Part shown: piece by piece, positions 35,591-45,356 of the stretch
Layout of the letters: each line of letters opens with the position of its first letter
Numbering within the stretch: position 1 is the first letter of the stretch
Origin: JALYLC01 sp963743275
GTDB taxonomy: Bacteria > Actinomycetota > Thermoleophilia > Gaiellales > JALYLC01
Direction: 5' to 3'
Length of the DNA stretch: 64,000 nucleotides
Assembly (NCBI GenBank): GCA_963743275.1
Contig: CAVUPB010000007.1
Location: 434,001-498,000, forward strand
Notes under the pieces: generated by a model
Seen by the model: only the letters and a program-made list of their open reading frames with translations
What the model was told of the DNA's origin: nothing
Database searches by the model: none
Made by a program: the position numbers and the translations under genes

Positions 35591-36643
35591 CTAGGTCGTC
35601 GTCTGCCAGCGGAACAGCCGCAGCGCGAGCGTGGCGAGCACGACGGCGAAGAGCGCGAGCACCCCGAGGTTCGGGAGCGTCGAGGTGAACGAGTGCCCGC
35701 GCACGGCGACGTCCTGCAGGCCGCCCGCGAGGTAGGTCAGGGGCAGGAAGTGCGCGATCACGCGCACCGCCGTCGGCGCCGAGCTGAGCGGGAAGAAGAC
35801 CCCGCCCAGGAACGTCATGGGCAGGACGATGAGGTTCGAGAGCGCCGCGGTGGCGTCCTCGGTGTTGACCCGGCCGCCGATGCACATGCCGAGCGCGATG
35901 AACGACACGCTGCCGAGCAGGACGAGCGGCACGAGCGCGAGCACGTTGCCGACGAGGTGGACGCCGAACAGCAGGCGCCCGACGGTGAGCAGGATGACCG
36001 CCTGCACGAGCGCGATCATGAGGTGGAAGATGACGCGCCCGGCTGCGAACTCGGCGAGCGGCAGCGGCGTCAGCCGCAGGCGGCGCAGCATGCCCTTCTG
36101 GCGCCAGGCGACGAGCGAGAACGCCACGCCGAAGGCGGCGCTCTGCGCGATCGCCATGGCCAGGAGGCCCGGAACGAGCAGGTCGACGTAGTCGATCGAC
36201 TGCGCCTCGACACGTGCGGGCACGAAGCGGACGGCGGGCGTGGCGCCGGCCGCGCGCAGGTTGTAGCCGTCGACGATGCCGCGCACGACGCCGATCGCGA
36301 TCGGCGCCTCGACCTGCGACGTCGCCGAGTAGACGAGGCGCGCGCGGCCGGCGCTGAGCAGCACGGCCGCGGGCTCGTCGCCGTTGCGCACGCGCTTGAG
36401 CGCATGCGCCTCGTCCGGCTGGGCCTTGAGCTTGATCGCGTCGGACGCCGCGAGCACCGCCCGCAGCGGGCCGCTGCCGACGACGTCGACGGTCGGGCGC
36501 GAGCCGCCGCCGGCGCCGAAGATCAGGCCGAACAGGACCATGAACATGATCGGGAACGCGAACGTGAAGAAGAACGCGGGCCGGTCGCGCAGGAACATGC
36601 GCACGCTCGCGCCGACGACCGCCTGGACGCGCTGGAGGCTCAC
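35591..36643 (-). CDS. ABC-2-type transporter permease
   Basis: 350 aa from GTG 36643 (GTGA overlap with the ATPase stop). One N-terminal helix (FFFTFAFPIMFMVLFGLIFG), a large extracytoplasmic domain (residues about 45-150), then five C-terminal helices including AIAQSAAFGVAFSLVAWRQKGMLRRLRLTPL, where RxTPL is the ABC-2 coupling motif, and LIVLPMTFLGGVFFPLSSAP. This is an exporter of the DrrB/NodJ-like class. With the upstream ATPase it forms a two-gene exporter, perhaps for drugs or lipids. Confidence 0.9.
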   Translation of the reverse strand: MSLQRVQAVVGASVRMFLRDRPAFFFTFAFPIMFMVLFGLIFGAGGGSRPTVDVVGSGPLRAVLAASDAIKLKAQPDEAHALKRVRNGDEPAAVLLSAGRARLVYSATSQVEAPIAIGVVRGIVDGYNLRAAGATPAVRFVPARVEAQSIDYVDLLVPGLLAMAIAQSAAFGVAFSLVAWRQKGMLRRLRLTPLPLAEFAAGRVIFHLMIALVQAVILLTVGRLLFGVHLVGNVLALVPLVLLGSVSFIALGMCIGGRVNTEDATAALSNLIVLPMTFLGGVFFPLSSAPTAVRVIAHFLPLTYLAGGLQDVAVRGHSFTSTLPNLGVLALFAVVLATLALRLFRWQTTT

Positions 36644-37557
36644 TCGCGGAACTCGGTCCCCGTCGCGTCGAGGAACACGTCCTCGAGCGTGGGCTGGCGC
36701 ACGGAGAGCCCGCGCATCTCGACGCCGCGCGCCTCGGCGAGGGCGACCAGCCCGAGCAGCGTGCGCTGCGGCTCCATCGAGGTCAGCTCGTAGACGTCGT
36801 CGGCGCTCGTCACCTTCTGCACGCCCTCGAGCGCCGCGAGCGTGTCCTCGCCCAGCCCCTCGCCCTCGAAGATCACGCGCGAGCGGCCGCGCAGGCCCTC
36901 GATCAGGGCCTGCGGCGAATCGAGCGCGATGATGCGCCCGCCGTCCATGATCGCGACGCGATCGCAGAGCGTCTCGGCCTCGTCGAGGTAATGGGTCGTC
37001 AGGACGACGGTGCGGTTCTCGGCGGCGACGGCGCGGATGACCTCCCAGAGGTTGCGGCGCGCCTGCGGATCGAGCCCGGTCGTGGGCTCGTCGAGGAACA
37101 CGATCTCGGGGTCGTGCACGAGCGCGAGCGCGATCGCGAGGCGCTGCTGCTGTCCGCCCGAGAGCTGCCGCGCCTGCGAGTCGGCCTTCTCCTCGAGCCC
37201 GACGAGCGCCAGGAGCCGCGGGGCGCGGCCCTCGAGCGGTACGCCGTAGAAGCGTCCGAAGAGGTCGAGCAGCTCGGCCGCCGTGAGGTTCTCGAACATC
37301 GCGTTCTTCTGCAGCTGCACGCCGATGCGGCCCTGCACGAGCGTCGGGTTCGGCCAGACCGCCTGGCCGAGGATCGCGATCGTGCCGCCGTCGGGGCGCG
37401 TCAGGCCCTCGATCATCTCGAGCGTCGTCGTCTTGCCCGCGCCGTTCGGCCCGAGGATCCCGAACGTCTCGCCGCGCGCGACGGCGAACGACACGCCGGC
37501 GACCGCGTGCACGTCGCCGTAGCGCTTCTCGAGTCCGTCGACTTCGATCGCGTCCAC
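36640..37557 (-). CDS. ABC exporter ATP-binding protein (DrrA/CcmA-like)
   Basis: 305 aa from GTG 37557 (VDAIEVDGLEKRYGDVHAV). Walker A GPNGAGKTTT, Q-loop QLQKNAMFENLT, signature LSGGQQQRLAIA, Walker B IVFLDEPTTGLDPQAR and H-loop VVLTTHYLDEAE are all intact. A 70-residue C-terminal domain ending TLEDVFLDATGTEFRE is typical of ATPases partnered with ABC-2 permeases. First gene of the two-gene operon. Confidence 0.93.
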   Translation of the reverse strand: MDAIEVDGLEKRYGDVHAVAGVSFAVARGETFGILGPNGAGKTTTLEMIEGLTRPDGGTIAILGQAVWPNPTLVQGRIGVQLQKNAMFENLTAAELLDLFGRFYGVPLEGRAPRLLALVGLEEKADSQARQLSGGQQQRLAIALALVHDPEIVFLDEPTTGLDPQARRNLWEVIRAVAAENRTVVLTTHYLDEAETLCDRVAIMDGGRIIALDSPQALIEGLRGRSRVIFEGEGLGEDTLAALEGVQKVTSADDVYELTSMEPQRTLLGLVALAEARGVEMRGLSVRQPTLEDVFLDATGTEFRE

Positions 37558-37608
37558 GCCGGTCGATGCTACTTGACGGCGCGTGCCCGCTCCCCCACGC
37601 TTCCGGCC

Positions 37609-38532
37609 GTGGACGAGCGCTTTCTGATCACCGGCAGCGAGGGCTGCATCGGCGCCTGGGTGCTCCGGCAGCTCGTGGCCGAGGGCGTGCCGTGCGTGGC
37701 CTTCGACCTCGTCGCCGACGGCCGGCGGCTGCGCCAGATCGCCGGCGACGACGTGGCCGCCGCCGTCACGTTCGCGCAGGGCGATCTCACGAAGGACGGC
37801 GACATGGAGCGCGTCATGGCGGCGCACGCCCCGACGCACATCGTGCACCTGGCGGGCCTGCAGGTGCCGTTCGTGGCCGCCGACCCGGTGCTCGGCGCGC
37901 TCGTCAACGTGGCGGGCACGGTGCGCGTGCTCGAGGCCGCGCGGCACTCGGGCGGCAGCGTGCGCGGGGTTGCCTACGCGAGCTCGGCGGCCGTCTACGA
38001 CCCGTCGGGCGAGCTCCGGCCGCGCACGCTCTACGGCATCTACAAGCGCTGCAACGAGGAGACCGCCCGCCACTACGCCGAGGCGCTCGGCGTGCCGTCG
38101 GTCGGGCTGCGCCCGTGGACGGTCTTCGGCGTCGGGCGCGACCAGGGCGTCACCTCGGCCCCGACGAGCGCGATCCAGGCGGTCGTGCGCGGCGAGGGCT
38201 ACAACATCCCGTTCACCGGCTCGATGGCGATGCAGTACACGGCCGATGTCGCAGCCGCGTTCGTCGCCGCCGCCCGCGCGCACCCCGCCGCACCGGCCTC
38301 GTACGACCTGCCGGGCGTCGTGATGACGGTCGACGAGGTCATCGCCGGCATCGAGCGCGCCGTGCCCGGGGCGCACGGCCGCATCACGAGCAGCGGCGAT
38401 CCGCTGCCCATCGCGGCCGCGACGCCGGGCCCCTCGCTGCTCGAGCTCGTCCCCGGACTGACCGTGACGCCGTTCGCCGACGCGGTCGCACAGACCGCGG
38501 CGCGCTTCGCCGAGCTCGACGCCGCCGCCTGA
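37609..38532 (+). CDS. NAD-dependent epimerase/dehydratase
   Basis: 307 aa of the extended SDR class. The cofactor motif ITGSEGCIGAWVLRQL opens the protein (canonical GxxGxxG as GSEGCIG), IVHLAGLQVPFVAADP follows, and catalytic Tyr and Lys lie in YGIYKRCNEETARHY, with Ser in YASSAAVYDP and VGLRPWTVFGVGRDQG after them. It probably acts on a nucleotide sugar or a sugar-derived acid. A clear promoter precedes GTG 37609: TTGACG (37573-37578), 17 nt, CACGCT (37596-37601), 7 nt. Confidence 0.85.
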   Translation: MDERFLITGSEGCIGAWVLRQLVAEGVPCVAFDLVADGRRLRQIAGDDVAAAVTFAQGDLTKDGDMERVMAAHAPTHIVHLAGLQVPFVAADPVLGALVNVAGTVRVLEAARHSGGSVRGVAYASSAAVYDPSGELRPRTLYGIYKRCNEETARHYAEALGVPSVGLRPWTVFGVGRDQGVTSAPTSAIQAVVRGEGYNIPFTGSMAMQYTADVAAAFVAAARAHPAAPASYDLPGVVMTVDEVIAGIERAVPGAHGRITSSGDPLPIAAATPGPSLLELVPGLTVTPFADAVAQTAARFAELDAAA

Positions 38533-38562
38533 GCGGTCTCGCGCGCACGCGCAGCGCCGCCC

Positions 38563-38883
38563 TCATGCGTTCGTGTGCACCCGGATCTCGACGTCGCTCG
38601 CCGGGTTGCCCTGCGTGATGACCGCGACGGGCTCGGTCGTCACGAACGCGGCGCGCTCGTCGTAGCGGATCTCCGCGCTGACGACGTACGTCTGCGCCTC
38701 GTCGATCTGGCTCTTCGGGAACGCGAGCGTGAACGCGATCGGCACCTGCGCACCGTTGATCGGCTGCGTCAGCTCCGCGATGGGCTCGGGCACGCCGAGC
38801 GCCGAGAGCGCGACGTGCAACTCGGCGTTCGGGAGCAGGGGGATCCGCTCCCGGTACGTGACCGTTCCCATGAGCTCGCGCAC
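38563..38883 (-). CDS. YbaY/YscW-like beta-barrel-type small protein
   Basis: 106 aa. TVTYRERIPLLPNAELHVALSALG, IAELTQPINGAQVPIAFTLAFPKSQIDEAQTYVVSAEIRYDERAAFVTTEPVAVI is the pattern of YbaY-family proteins (PF09619), but there is no signal peptide or lipobox, so it would be cytoplasmic here. GTG 38883 is supported by TAGAGT 6 nt upstream (leaderless); ATG 38871 is an alternative. Function of the family is unknown. Confidence 0.7.
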   Translation of the reverse strand: MRELMGTVTYRERIPLLPNAELHVALSALGVPEPIAELTQPINGAQVPIAFTLAFPKSQIDEAQTYVVSAEIRYDERAAFVTTEPVAVITQGNPASDVEIRVHTNA

Positions 38884-38947
38884 CCGGCGACTCTAGCGGC
38901 CGCCCACCGGCGACGGCGCGTTCCGTTGTGCACGAAGCCGCGGTTCG

Positions 38948-41659
38948 CTACGCCGGCGGCAGCGGCAACCCGAGCGCGGCCCGCACGATGCGGTCCTGCT
39001 CGCGGTAGTGCGCCGAGGTGTAGCCCTCGGACGGGCTGCCGCGCCAGGGGCGACCCGCGTAGCTGAGGCGCACGCCGGGCGGGACGGCCGCCTCGACGCG
39101 GTGGCGCACCGAGCGCCAGGCGCCCATGTTGGCCGGCTCCTCCTGGGCCCAGACGATCTCCTTGAGCCCGGTGTAGCCCGCCAGCAGCTCGGTCAGCTCG
39201 GCCGTCGGGAACGGGTAGAGCTGCTCGATGCGCGCGATTGCGACCTCGTCGGCCGTCGCGCGCTCGGCGTGGCGCTGGATGTCGTAGTAGAGGCGGCCCG
39301 AGCAGAGCACGAGGCGGCTGATGTCCTCGCGGTAGTCGCTGCTGTCGGGGTCGTCGATGATCGGCTGGAACGTGACGTCGGTGAAGTCGGCGGGCGACGA
39401 GAGCGACTCCTTGAGGCGCAGGAGGCCCTTCGGCGTCATGACCACGAGCGGTCGCCGCGTGCGGCCCGCGGCCTGGCGGCGGAGCAGGTGGTAGAGCTGC
39501 GCCGGCGTGGTCACGTTGGCGATGCGGAGGTTGTCGTCGGCCGCGAGCTGGAGGAAGCGCTCGAGCCGCGCCGAGGAGTGCTCGGGCCCGTTGCCCTCGT
39601 AGCCGTGCGGCAGGAACAGCGTGAGCCGCGAGGTGACGCCCCACTTGGAGCGGCCCGAGGCGATGAACTGGTCGATGATCACCTGCGCGCCGTTCGCGAA
39701 GTCGCCGAACTGCGCCTCCCAGACCACGAGCGCGTTGCGCCGCGTGACCGAGTAGCCGTACTCGAAGCCGAGGCACGACGTCTCCGAGAGCGGCGAGTTG
39801 TGCACCTCGAAGCGCGCCTTGGAGCCCGGCAGGTGCTGCATCGGCGTGTAGCGCTCGCCCGTGTGCACGTCGTGCAGCACGAGGTGGCGGTGCGAGAACG
39901 TGCCGCGCTCGCTGTCCTGGCCGGTCATGCGGATGGCGATGCCGTCGCCCAGCAGCGAGCCGAACGCGAGCGCCTCGGCGTGGCCCCAGTCGATGCCGCC
40001 CTCGCGGATCGCGGCGCGCCGGCGCTCGAGCTGCGGCCCGAGCTTGGGGTGCACGGTGAAGCCGTCGGGCAGCTCGAGCAGCGCGTCGGAGAGCGCCACG
40101 AGCTCCTCGCCCGTGGGCGCGTGCGCATCGACCTGGTCGAGGTCGCGCGCCATGCGCTCGGCGGGCTCGCGCTCGGCGGGCTCGCCGGCGTCGGCCGGGT
40201 GGTGGGCGTCGGAGAGCTGCTGCAGCATCTGCGCGCGGCGCGCCTCGACCGTGGCCTCGTCGGTGAGGCCGTCGTCGATCAGGCGACGGGCATACAGCGT
40301 CACGACGGACGGATGCGCCTTGATGCGCTCGACCTGCAGCGGCTGCGTGTACGAGGGCTCGTCGGTCTCGTTGTGGCCGAAGCGGCGGTAGCCGACGAGG
40401 TCGATCAGGACGTCGCGGCCGAAGCGCTCGCGGAACGCCATCGCGAGGCGCACGGCGCTGCGGCAGGCGTCGACGGCATCCGCGTTGACGTGGATGATCG
40501 GGATGTCGAAGCCCTTGGCGAGATCGGACGAGTAGCGCGTCGAGCGCGAGTCGTGCGCGTCGGTCGTGAAGCCGACCTGGTTGTTCGCGATCACGTGCAG
40601 CGTGCCGCCGACGCGGTAGCCCGAGAGCGACTGCAGGTTGAGCGTCTCGGCGACGACGCCCTGGCCGGGGAAGGCGGCGTCGCCGTGGATCGAGATGGCG
40701 ATCGCGCGGCTCGTGTCGGCGGGCGCGTCGTTGCGCTCCTGGTCGGTCTGGAGCGCGCGCACGCGGCCGCTCACGACGGGGTTGACGAACTCGAGGTGCG
40801 AGGGGTTCGGGAGCAGCGAGATGTCGATGCGCCGCTGCTCGACCCGCACCTCGCCGGCCTCGCGCACGACGACGTCGATCGAGCGCGACGAGCGCGCGCC
40901 GTGGTGGTACTTGACGTCGCCGGCGCCGCCGACGGGCAGGACCTCGAGGATGTCGTCGCCCGGACGCCCCTCGAACTCGGAGATGATCGACGAGTAGTTG
41001 CGGCGCAGCACGTGCGCGAGCACGTTCAGGCGCCCGCGGTGCGCCATGCCGAGCACGGCCTCCGCGGTACCGGCCTGGGCGGCCAGCATGATCATCTCGT
41101 CGAGCATCAGCACCATCACGTCGAGACCCTCGATCGAGAACTGCTTCTCGCCGAGGAACGCGCGGTGGAGGTAGTGCTCGAACGTCTCGACGCGCAGCAG
41201 GCGGTCGAGGATGTGGCGCCGCTCGTCGGGCGGGAGGGGCTGCGTATAGGCCCCGGACTCGATCGCCTCGCGCAGCCAGAGCCGCTGGCGATGGCCCGAG
41301 AGGTGCTCGATCTGGTACGCGATCGGCCCCGCGTACGTCTCGCGCAGGCGCGGCAGCGCGTCGGCCAGCGTCTCGCCCGGGACGAACAGGTCGAGCGCCG
41401 CGGCCGGGATGCGCTCGAGCGCATCCTCCGCGAGACCGTGGTAGGCGGGGTCGAGTGCGGGGTCGCCGATCGGGTCGCTGCCGAGCGGGTCGAGGCGCGC
41501 GGCCATGTGGCCGTGCGTGCGGTAAGCGTGAACCAGAGATCGGGCCGCCCCGATCTCCTCCGGCCCGGTGAGGCCGTTTCGGGTGGGATCGGCGTGGAGG
41601 CCGTCCTCGCCCAGCGCGGGCGGGCGGTCGCCGCGCCGTCTGCGGCGTGCGGTCGACAT
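38948..41659 (-). CDS. sucA: 2-oxoglutarate dehydrogenase E1 component
   Basis: 903 aa from ATG 41659. It decarboxylates 2-oxoglutarate with thiamine diphosphate and transfers the succinyl group to the E2 lipoyl in the TCA cycle. Seen: AARSLVHAYRTHGHMAARLDPLG at the N-terminus, VLGMAHRGRLNVLAHVL, the ThDP/Mg motif GDAAFPGQGVVAETLNLQSL to NNQVGFTT, SYTQPLQVERIKAHPSV, and C-terminal EEPANMGAW. Unlike mycobacterial Kgd it lacks the fused E2-like N-terminal domain, having only the E1 core. No sucB is nearby. Confidence 0.95.
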   Translation of the reverse strand: MSTARRRRRGDRPPALGEDGLHADPTRNGLTGPEEIGAARSLVHAYRTHGHMAARLDPLGSDPIGDPALDPAYHGLAEDALERIPAAALDLFVPGETLADALPRLRETYAGPIAYQIEHLSGHRQRLWLREAIESGAYTQPLPPDERRHILDRLLRVETFEHYLHRAFLGEKQFSIEGLDVMVLMLDEMIMLAAQAGTAEAVLGMAHRGRLNVLAHVLRRNYSSIISEFEGRPGDDILEVLPVGGAGDVKYHHGARSSRSIDVVVREAGEVRVEQRRIDISLLPNPSHLEFVNPVVSGRVRALQTDQERNDAPADTSRAIAISIHGDAAFPGQGVVAETLNLQSLSGYRVGGTLHVIANNQVGFTTDAHDSRSTRYSSDLAKGFDIPIIHVNADAVDACRSAVRLAMAFRERFGRDVLIDLVGYRRFGHNETDEPSYTQPLQVERIKAHPSVVTLYARRLIDDGLTDEATVEARRAQMLQQLSDAHHPADAGEPAEREPAERMARDLDQVDAHAPTGEELVALSDALLELPDGFTVHPKLGPQLERRRAAIREGGIDWGHAEALAFGSLLGDGIAIRMTGQDSERGTFSHRHLVLHDVHTGERYTPMQHLPGSKARFEVHNSPLSETSCLGFEYGYSVTRRNALVVWEAQFGDFANGAQVIIDQFIASGRSKWGVTSRLTLFLPHGYEGNGPEHSSARLERFLQLAADDNLRIANVTTPAQLYHLLRRQAAGRTRRPLVVMTPKGLLRLKESLSSPADFTDVTFQPIIDDPDSSDYREDISRLVLCSGRLYYDIQRHAERATADEVAIARIEQLYPFPTAELTELLAGYTGLKEIVWAQEEPANMGAWRSVRHRVEAAVPPGVRLSYAGRPWRGSPSEGYTSAHYREQDRIVRAALGLPLPPA

Positions 41660-41811
41660 GGGGTAGGTAAGAAGACTCCGGCGGGGCGAGGGCCCCGATA
41701 GCTGATAGGACGCCCGGGAGATTCCGGTGGTTAGTCTCAGCGTACACCCAGCTGCGGGGGGCGCCGCCGCACCCGTAGCGCAGCGCCGCGCCATCGGGCA
41801 GACTCCAGCGC

Positions 41812-43029
41812 ATGGGCCGCAGGGTGCTGGTCACGGGAGTGGGTGTGGTGAGCTCGATCGGCACCGGCGTCAGCGCGTTCTGGGACGGGCTGGCAGGCGG
41901 TGTTTCGGGCGCGAGCGTGCTCGAGCTGGAGGGTGAGCCGCCCACGCCCGTCTGCCGCATTCCGGACTTCGACGGCGAGGCGCTCTTCGGCCGCCGCGAC
42001 GCCCGCCGCATGGATCGCTGCGCGCAGCTCGCCACAGCGGCGGCACAGCTGGCGCTCGAGGACGCCGGCGGCGACCTCGGCCTTGCGAACGAGCGCGTCG
42101 GCGCCAGCATCGGCTCGGCGCACGGCGGCATCGGCACGCTCGACGAGGCGTACCGCACCTACTTCGAGCGGGGCTCGGACCGCGTCAGCCCCTTTCTGAT
42201 CCCGCTCTCGCTCACCAACACGGCGTGTGCCGCCGTGGCGCGGACGCTGCAGCTGCGCGGGCCGTCCTCGTCGACGTGCACCGCCTGCGCGGCCGGCGCC
42301 GACGCGATCGGCACGGCGCTCTGGCTGATCCGCTCCGGGCGGGCCGACGCGATGCTCGCCGGCGGCGCCGACTCGGCGATCTCGCCCGTGATCCTGGCGG
42401 GCTACCGCAACCTCGGCGCGCTCGCGAGCATGCGCCACGGCGCCGAGGGCGCGAGCCGCCCGTTCGACTCCGAGCGCGACGGCTTCGTGATCGGCGAGGG
42501 CTCGGGCGTGCTCGTGCTCGAGGAGCGCGAGCACGCGCTCGCGCGCGGGGCGCGCGTGTACGCGGAGCTCGCGGGCTACGGCTCGAGCTGCGACGCCTCG
42601 CACCTGACCGATCCCGACGAGACCGGCGCCGGCCCCGGGATCGCGATGTCGGCGGCGCTCGCGGACGCGGGGATCGGGCCCGAGGACATCGGCTACGTGA
42701 ACGCGCACGCGACCTCGACGCCCTCGGGCGACATCGCCGAAGCGCGCGCGATCGCGCGCGCCGGCCTCGCGGGCGCGGCCATCTCGGCCACGAAGGCGAT
42801 GCACGGCCACACGCTCGGCGGCGCCGGTGGCGTCGAGGCGGCGGCGGCGCTGCTGCCGATCGTCCGCGGCATCGTCCCGCCGACGCTCAACCTCGCCTCC
42901 CCCGACGACGGCTGCGGCCTCGACCATGTGATGGGCGCAGCGCGGCACGGCGTCGACGTGCGCGCGTCGCTCTCGAACAGCTTCGGCTTCGGCGGCCACA
43001 ACGCCGCGCTCGTGCTCGTCAGGGCGTGA
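41812..43029 (+). CDS. fabF: Beta-ketoacyl-ACP synthase II-type condensing enzyme
   Basis: 405 aa thiolase-fold KAS. VLVTGVGVVSSIGTGVSAFWDGL at the start, active-site Cys159 in STCTACAAGADAIG, and the two catalytic His in NAHATSTPSGD and KAMHGHTLGGAGGVEAA. Lys in SATKAMHGH and the gate motif NSFGFGGHNAALVL are intact. It elongates fatty acyl chains on ACP. A polyketide-type KS is possible, but no other PKS or fab gene is adjacent. It ends overlapping the converging BNR gene by 11 nt. Confidence 0.9.
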   Translation: MGRRVLVTGVGVVSSIGTGVSAFWDGLAGGVSGASVLELEGEPPTPVCRIPDFDGEALFGRRDARRMDRCAQLATAAAQLALEDAGGDLGLANERVGASIGSAHGGIGTLDEAYRTYFERGSDRVSPFLIPLSLTNTACAAVARTLQLRGPSSSTCTACAAGADAIGTALWLIRSGRADAMLAGGADSAISPVILAGYRNLGALASMRHGAEGASRPFDSERDGFVIGEGSGVLVLEEREHALARGARVYAELAGYGSSCDASHLTDPDETGAGPGIAMSAALADAGIGPEDIGYVNAHATSTPSGDIAEARAIARAGLAGAAISATKAMHGHTLGGAGGVEAAAALLPIVRGIVPPTLNLASPDDGCGLDHVMGAARHGVDVRASLSNSFGFGGHNAALVLVRA

Positions 43030-45332
43030 CGAGCGCCGGGCCGCCGCGCGAGCGCGGGACGCGGAGGGCGGCCGAGCGGTCGAGCGTTCCGTCCGCGCGG
43101 CGCGTCTGGCACGCGAGCAGGTGGCCCTCGTCGGCCGCGACGCACGACGTAGGCTGCGCGCCGTGCGCACCCGCGAGTGGTGCGCGCGTCGCGCAGCCAG
43201 CCGACGGCAGCGCCGCGCCGCAGCGCACGACGCCGCGCACCGCCGCGCTGCCGGCGAGCGCGAGGCGGCGCGCGCTCGCCGGGGCGCCGACGACGTGCGG
43301 CGCGCTCGTCGCACTCGACGTCCCCCAGGCGTTCGTCGCCGCGACCGCGCACGTGAAGCTGTGGCCGCGGTCGGCCGGCGCGATCGCGCGCACCCCCTCC
43401 GCGCCGTCGAGCGCGCGCCCGTCGCGGCTCCACGCGAAGCGCAGGTCGGCGTCGTCCGCGGTCAGCCCCGTGTCGCAGCGCAGCTGCGAGGCGGACTCGC
43501 CGACGGCGGGCGCGGCGGCGACCGGCGCTCCGAGTTGCGCGAGCACGCCGCCGTCGGCGACGAGGGTGGCCGAGAGCAGCCGCAGCGGCATCCTCGTTCC
43601 GTCGCTGGCGAGGGTTGCCGAGCCTCCACCAGCGCTCGTCGTCGCGGGTGGCCCAGAGCGCGCCGTCAAGGATGTAGGCGTATGTCACGTGGCCGTCCGC
43701 GAGCCACGCGTCGGCCGCCCCTTCGGTGTTCCAGACCAGCCCCGGGCAGGGGGAGCGCGGATGCGCGCAGACGCCGGCGAAGGTCCAGTCGCGCCGGATG
43801 ACCCCGAGCGGGTCGAGGCTGACCATGAGGCCCGCATTGCGGTCGAAGAGCAGGCTGCGCGCCGTGCTGAAGGGCTGGTCCCACGGTGCGCGGCTCGCAT
43901 CGGTCGCGAAGAAGCGGTCGCAGTTGGCCGGGCTCACGGGGAGGTCTGGGCGCTCCAGGTTGACGAAGCAGGCGGTGGCGAGGTCGAACTCCCCCCATGT
44001 CTGCCCGCCGTCGTGGGACATGCCGCCGTTCGATGCGAGCCAGTCCGGATGGCCGCTGTCGACCCAGTCGAAGGAGATCTCCGAGAAGTACGACGGCACC
44101 GGATGCTGACTCCAGGTCGCGCCGCCGTCCACGGTGCTCCAGGTGCCCGACGCGCCGCCATAGCGCCCGCCCCCGACGTACGCGATGCGCGGGTCGTCGC
44201 GCGAGGCGATGACGGTGGTCGCGTAGACGCCGGTCAGCTGCGGCGCAGGGCGCCACGTCAGGCCGGTGTCGCCGCTCGTCCACACGGTGTGCGCGACCAG
44301 CGCGTAGAGGTTCGGCTCCGACCCCGTGAAGAGCGTGGGCGCCGCAGACCCGAACTCGCGTCCGTTGCGGAGGCTCCAGGTGGCGCCGGCGTCGTGCGTC
44401 TCGAAGGTCGACCCCGCGTCGCCGGCGAAGACGTGCGTGCCGTCCGCCGGATCGACCGAGAGGTTGTCGTCCGGGATCGGCAGAGGCACCTCGTGGAACG
44501 TCACGCCGTCGTCCGCCGTCCACGCGGCGTCGCCGGCGCCGCCGGTGACCCAGGTCCGCGCGAGCGCCCCGGACCCGCCGGCCGCCGCGTTGACGCCGCT
44601 CTGCGCCCCGCCCGCGACGGGCGCCACGCGGGCCGGCCCCCAGCTCGTCCCCGCGTCGTGCGAGATCGCGAGGAGCGCCCGCCCGCCGACGTCGCGCCCG
44701 CTCGTCAGGAGGCGGCCGGGAACCGTGCCGTCGAAGCGCGGGGACGACCCTATCGGTGGCGCCGGGATCGGCGTCCAGGTCGCCCCGCCGTCGCGGCTGA
44801 CCGCTCCGTCGCCGAGGAGCAGGCCGCGCGATGCGGGGTCGGCCTGCACCCGGAGGCTGGACGGATCCGGGCCCGCGAGCCGCGTGCACCCCGTGGCGTC
44901 CAGGGTGCAGCGGTGAACGAAGCTGCCGTCGCTCCACTCGATGAAGTACAGCGTGCCCGCCGCGTCGATCGAGGGGAGCGTCGTGAGCGCGGACGCGAAG
45001 TGCCAGCTTCCCCCGCCGTCGAGGCTGTAGGTGCTGCAGCCCGTGTAGATCCGGTCCGGATCGGCCGGCGAGGCAATCGCGGTCCCGCACGCAGGGGTCG
45101 AACTGTCGCGGCTCGGCGCGAACCAGGTCAGGCCGGCATCGTCGCTCCGCCACATGCGGGCGTCGCGCCACGCATAGGCGCGGTGGGCGGTCGCCGACGC
45201 GACGAACGCGACAGTTGCGGCTCCCGGCGGCCCCACGGGGCGCGTGGGCAGAACGGCGCCCCCGGCGCCGGGCGCGGAGGCGACCAGGCACGCCGCGACC
45301 GCGCACGCGCTTGCCACGATCCGCCGCCACAT
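43019..45332 (-). CDS. Exported BNR-repeat (sialidase-like propeller) protein with Ig-like C-terminus, frameshifted
   Basis: MWRRIVASACAVAACLVAS is a signal peptide. The next about 500 residues carry repeated Asp-box motifs (SDDAGLTW, SRDGGATW, SHDAGTSW, THDAGATW, SGDTGLTW, VDGGATW, SHDGGQTW), the beta-propeller pattern of sialidase/VPS10-like proteins; no catalytic Arg triad was identified. The frame fails after WWRLGNPRQ near 43604 and continues one base over as DGTRMPLRLLSATLVADGG, then an Ig-like domain (LRFAWSRDGRALDG) to the stop at 43019. One extra base explains it, so it could be an assembly error. Function unknown. Confidence 0.75.
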
Positions 45333-45356
45333 AGGCTGGCGAGCCTATCAGGGTGT

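Noticed and set aside
38769..42158. Longer minus-strand ORF frame across sucA and part of fabF
   Set aside because: A different frame from sucA; the real E1 sequence is in the frame starting at 41659.
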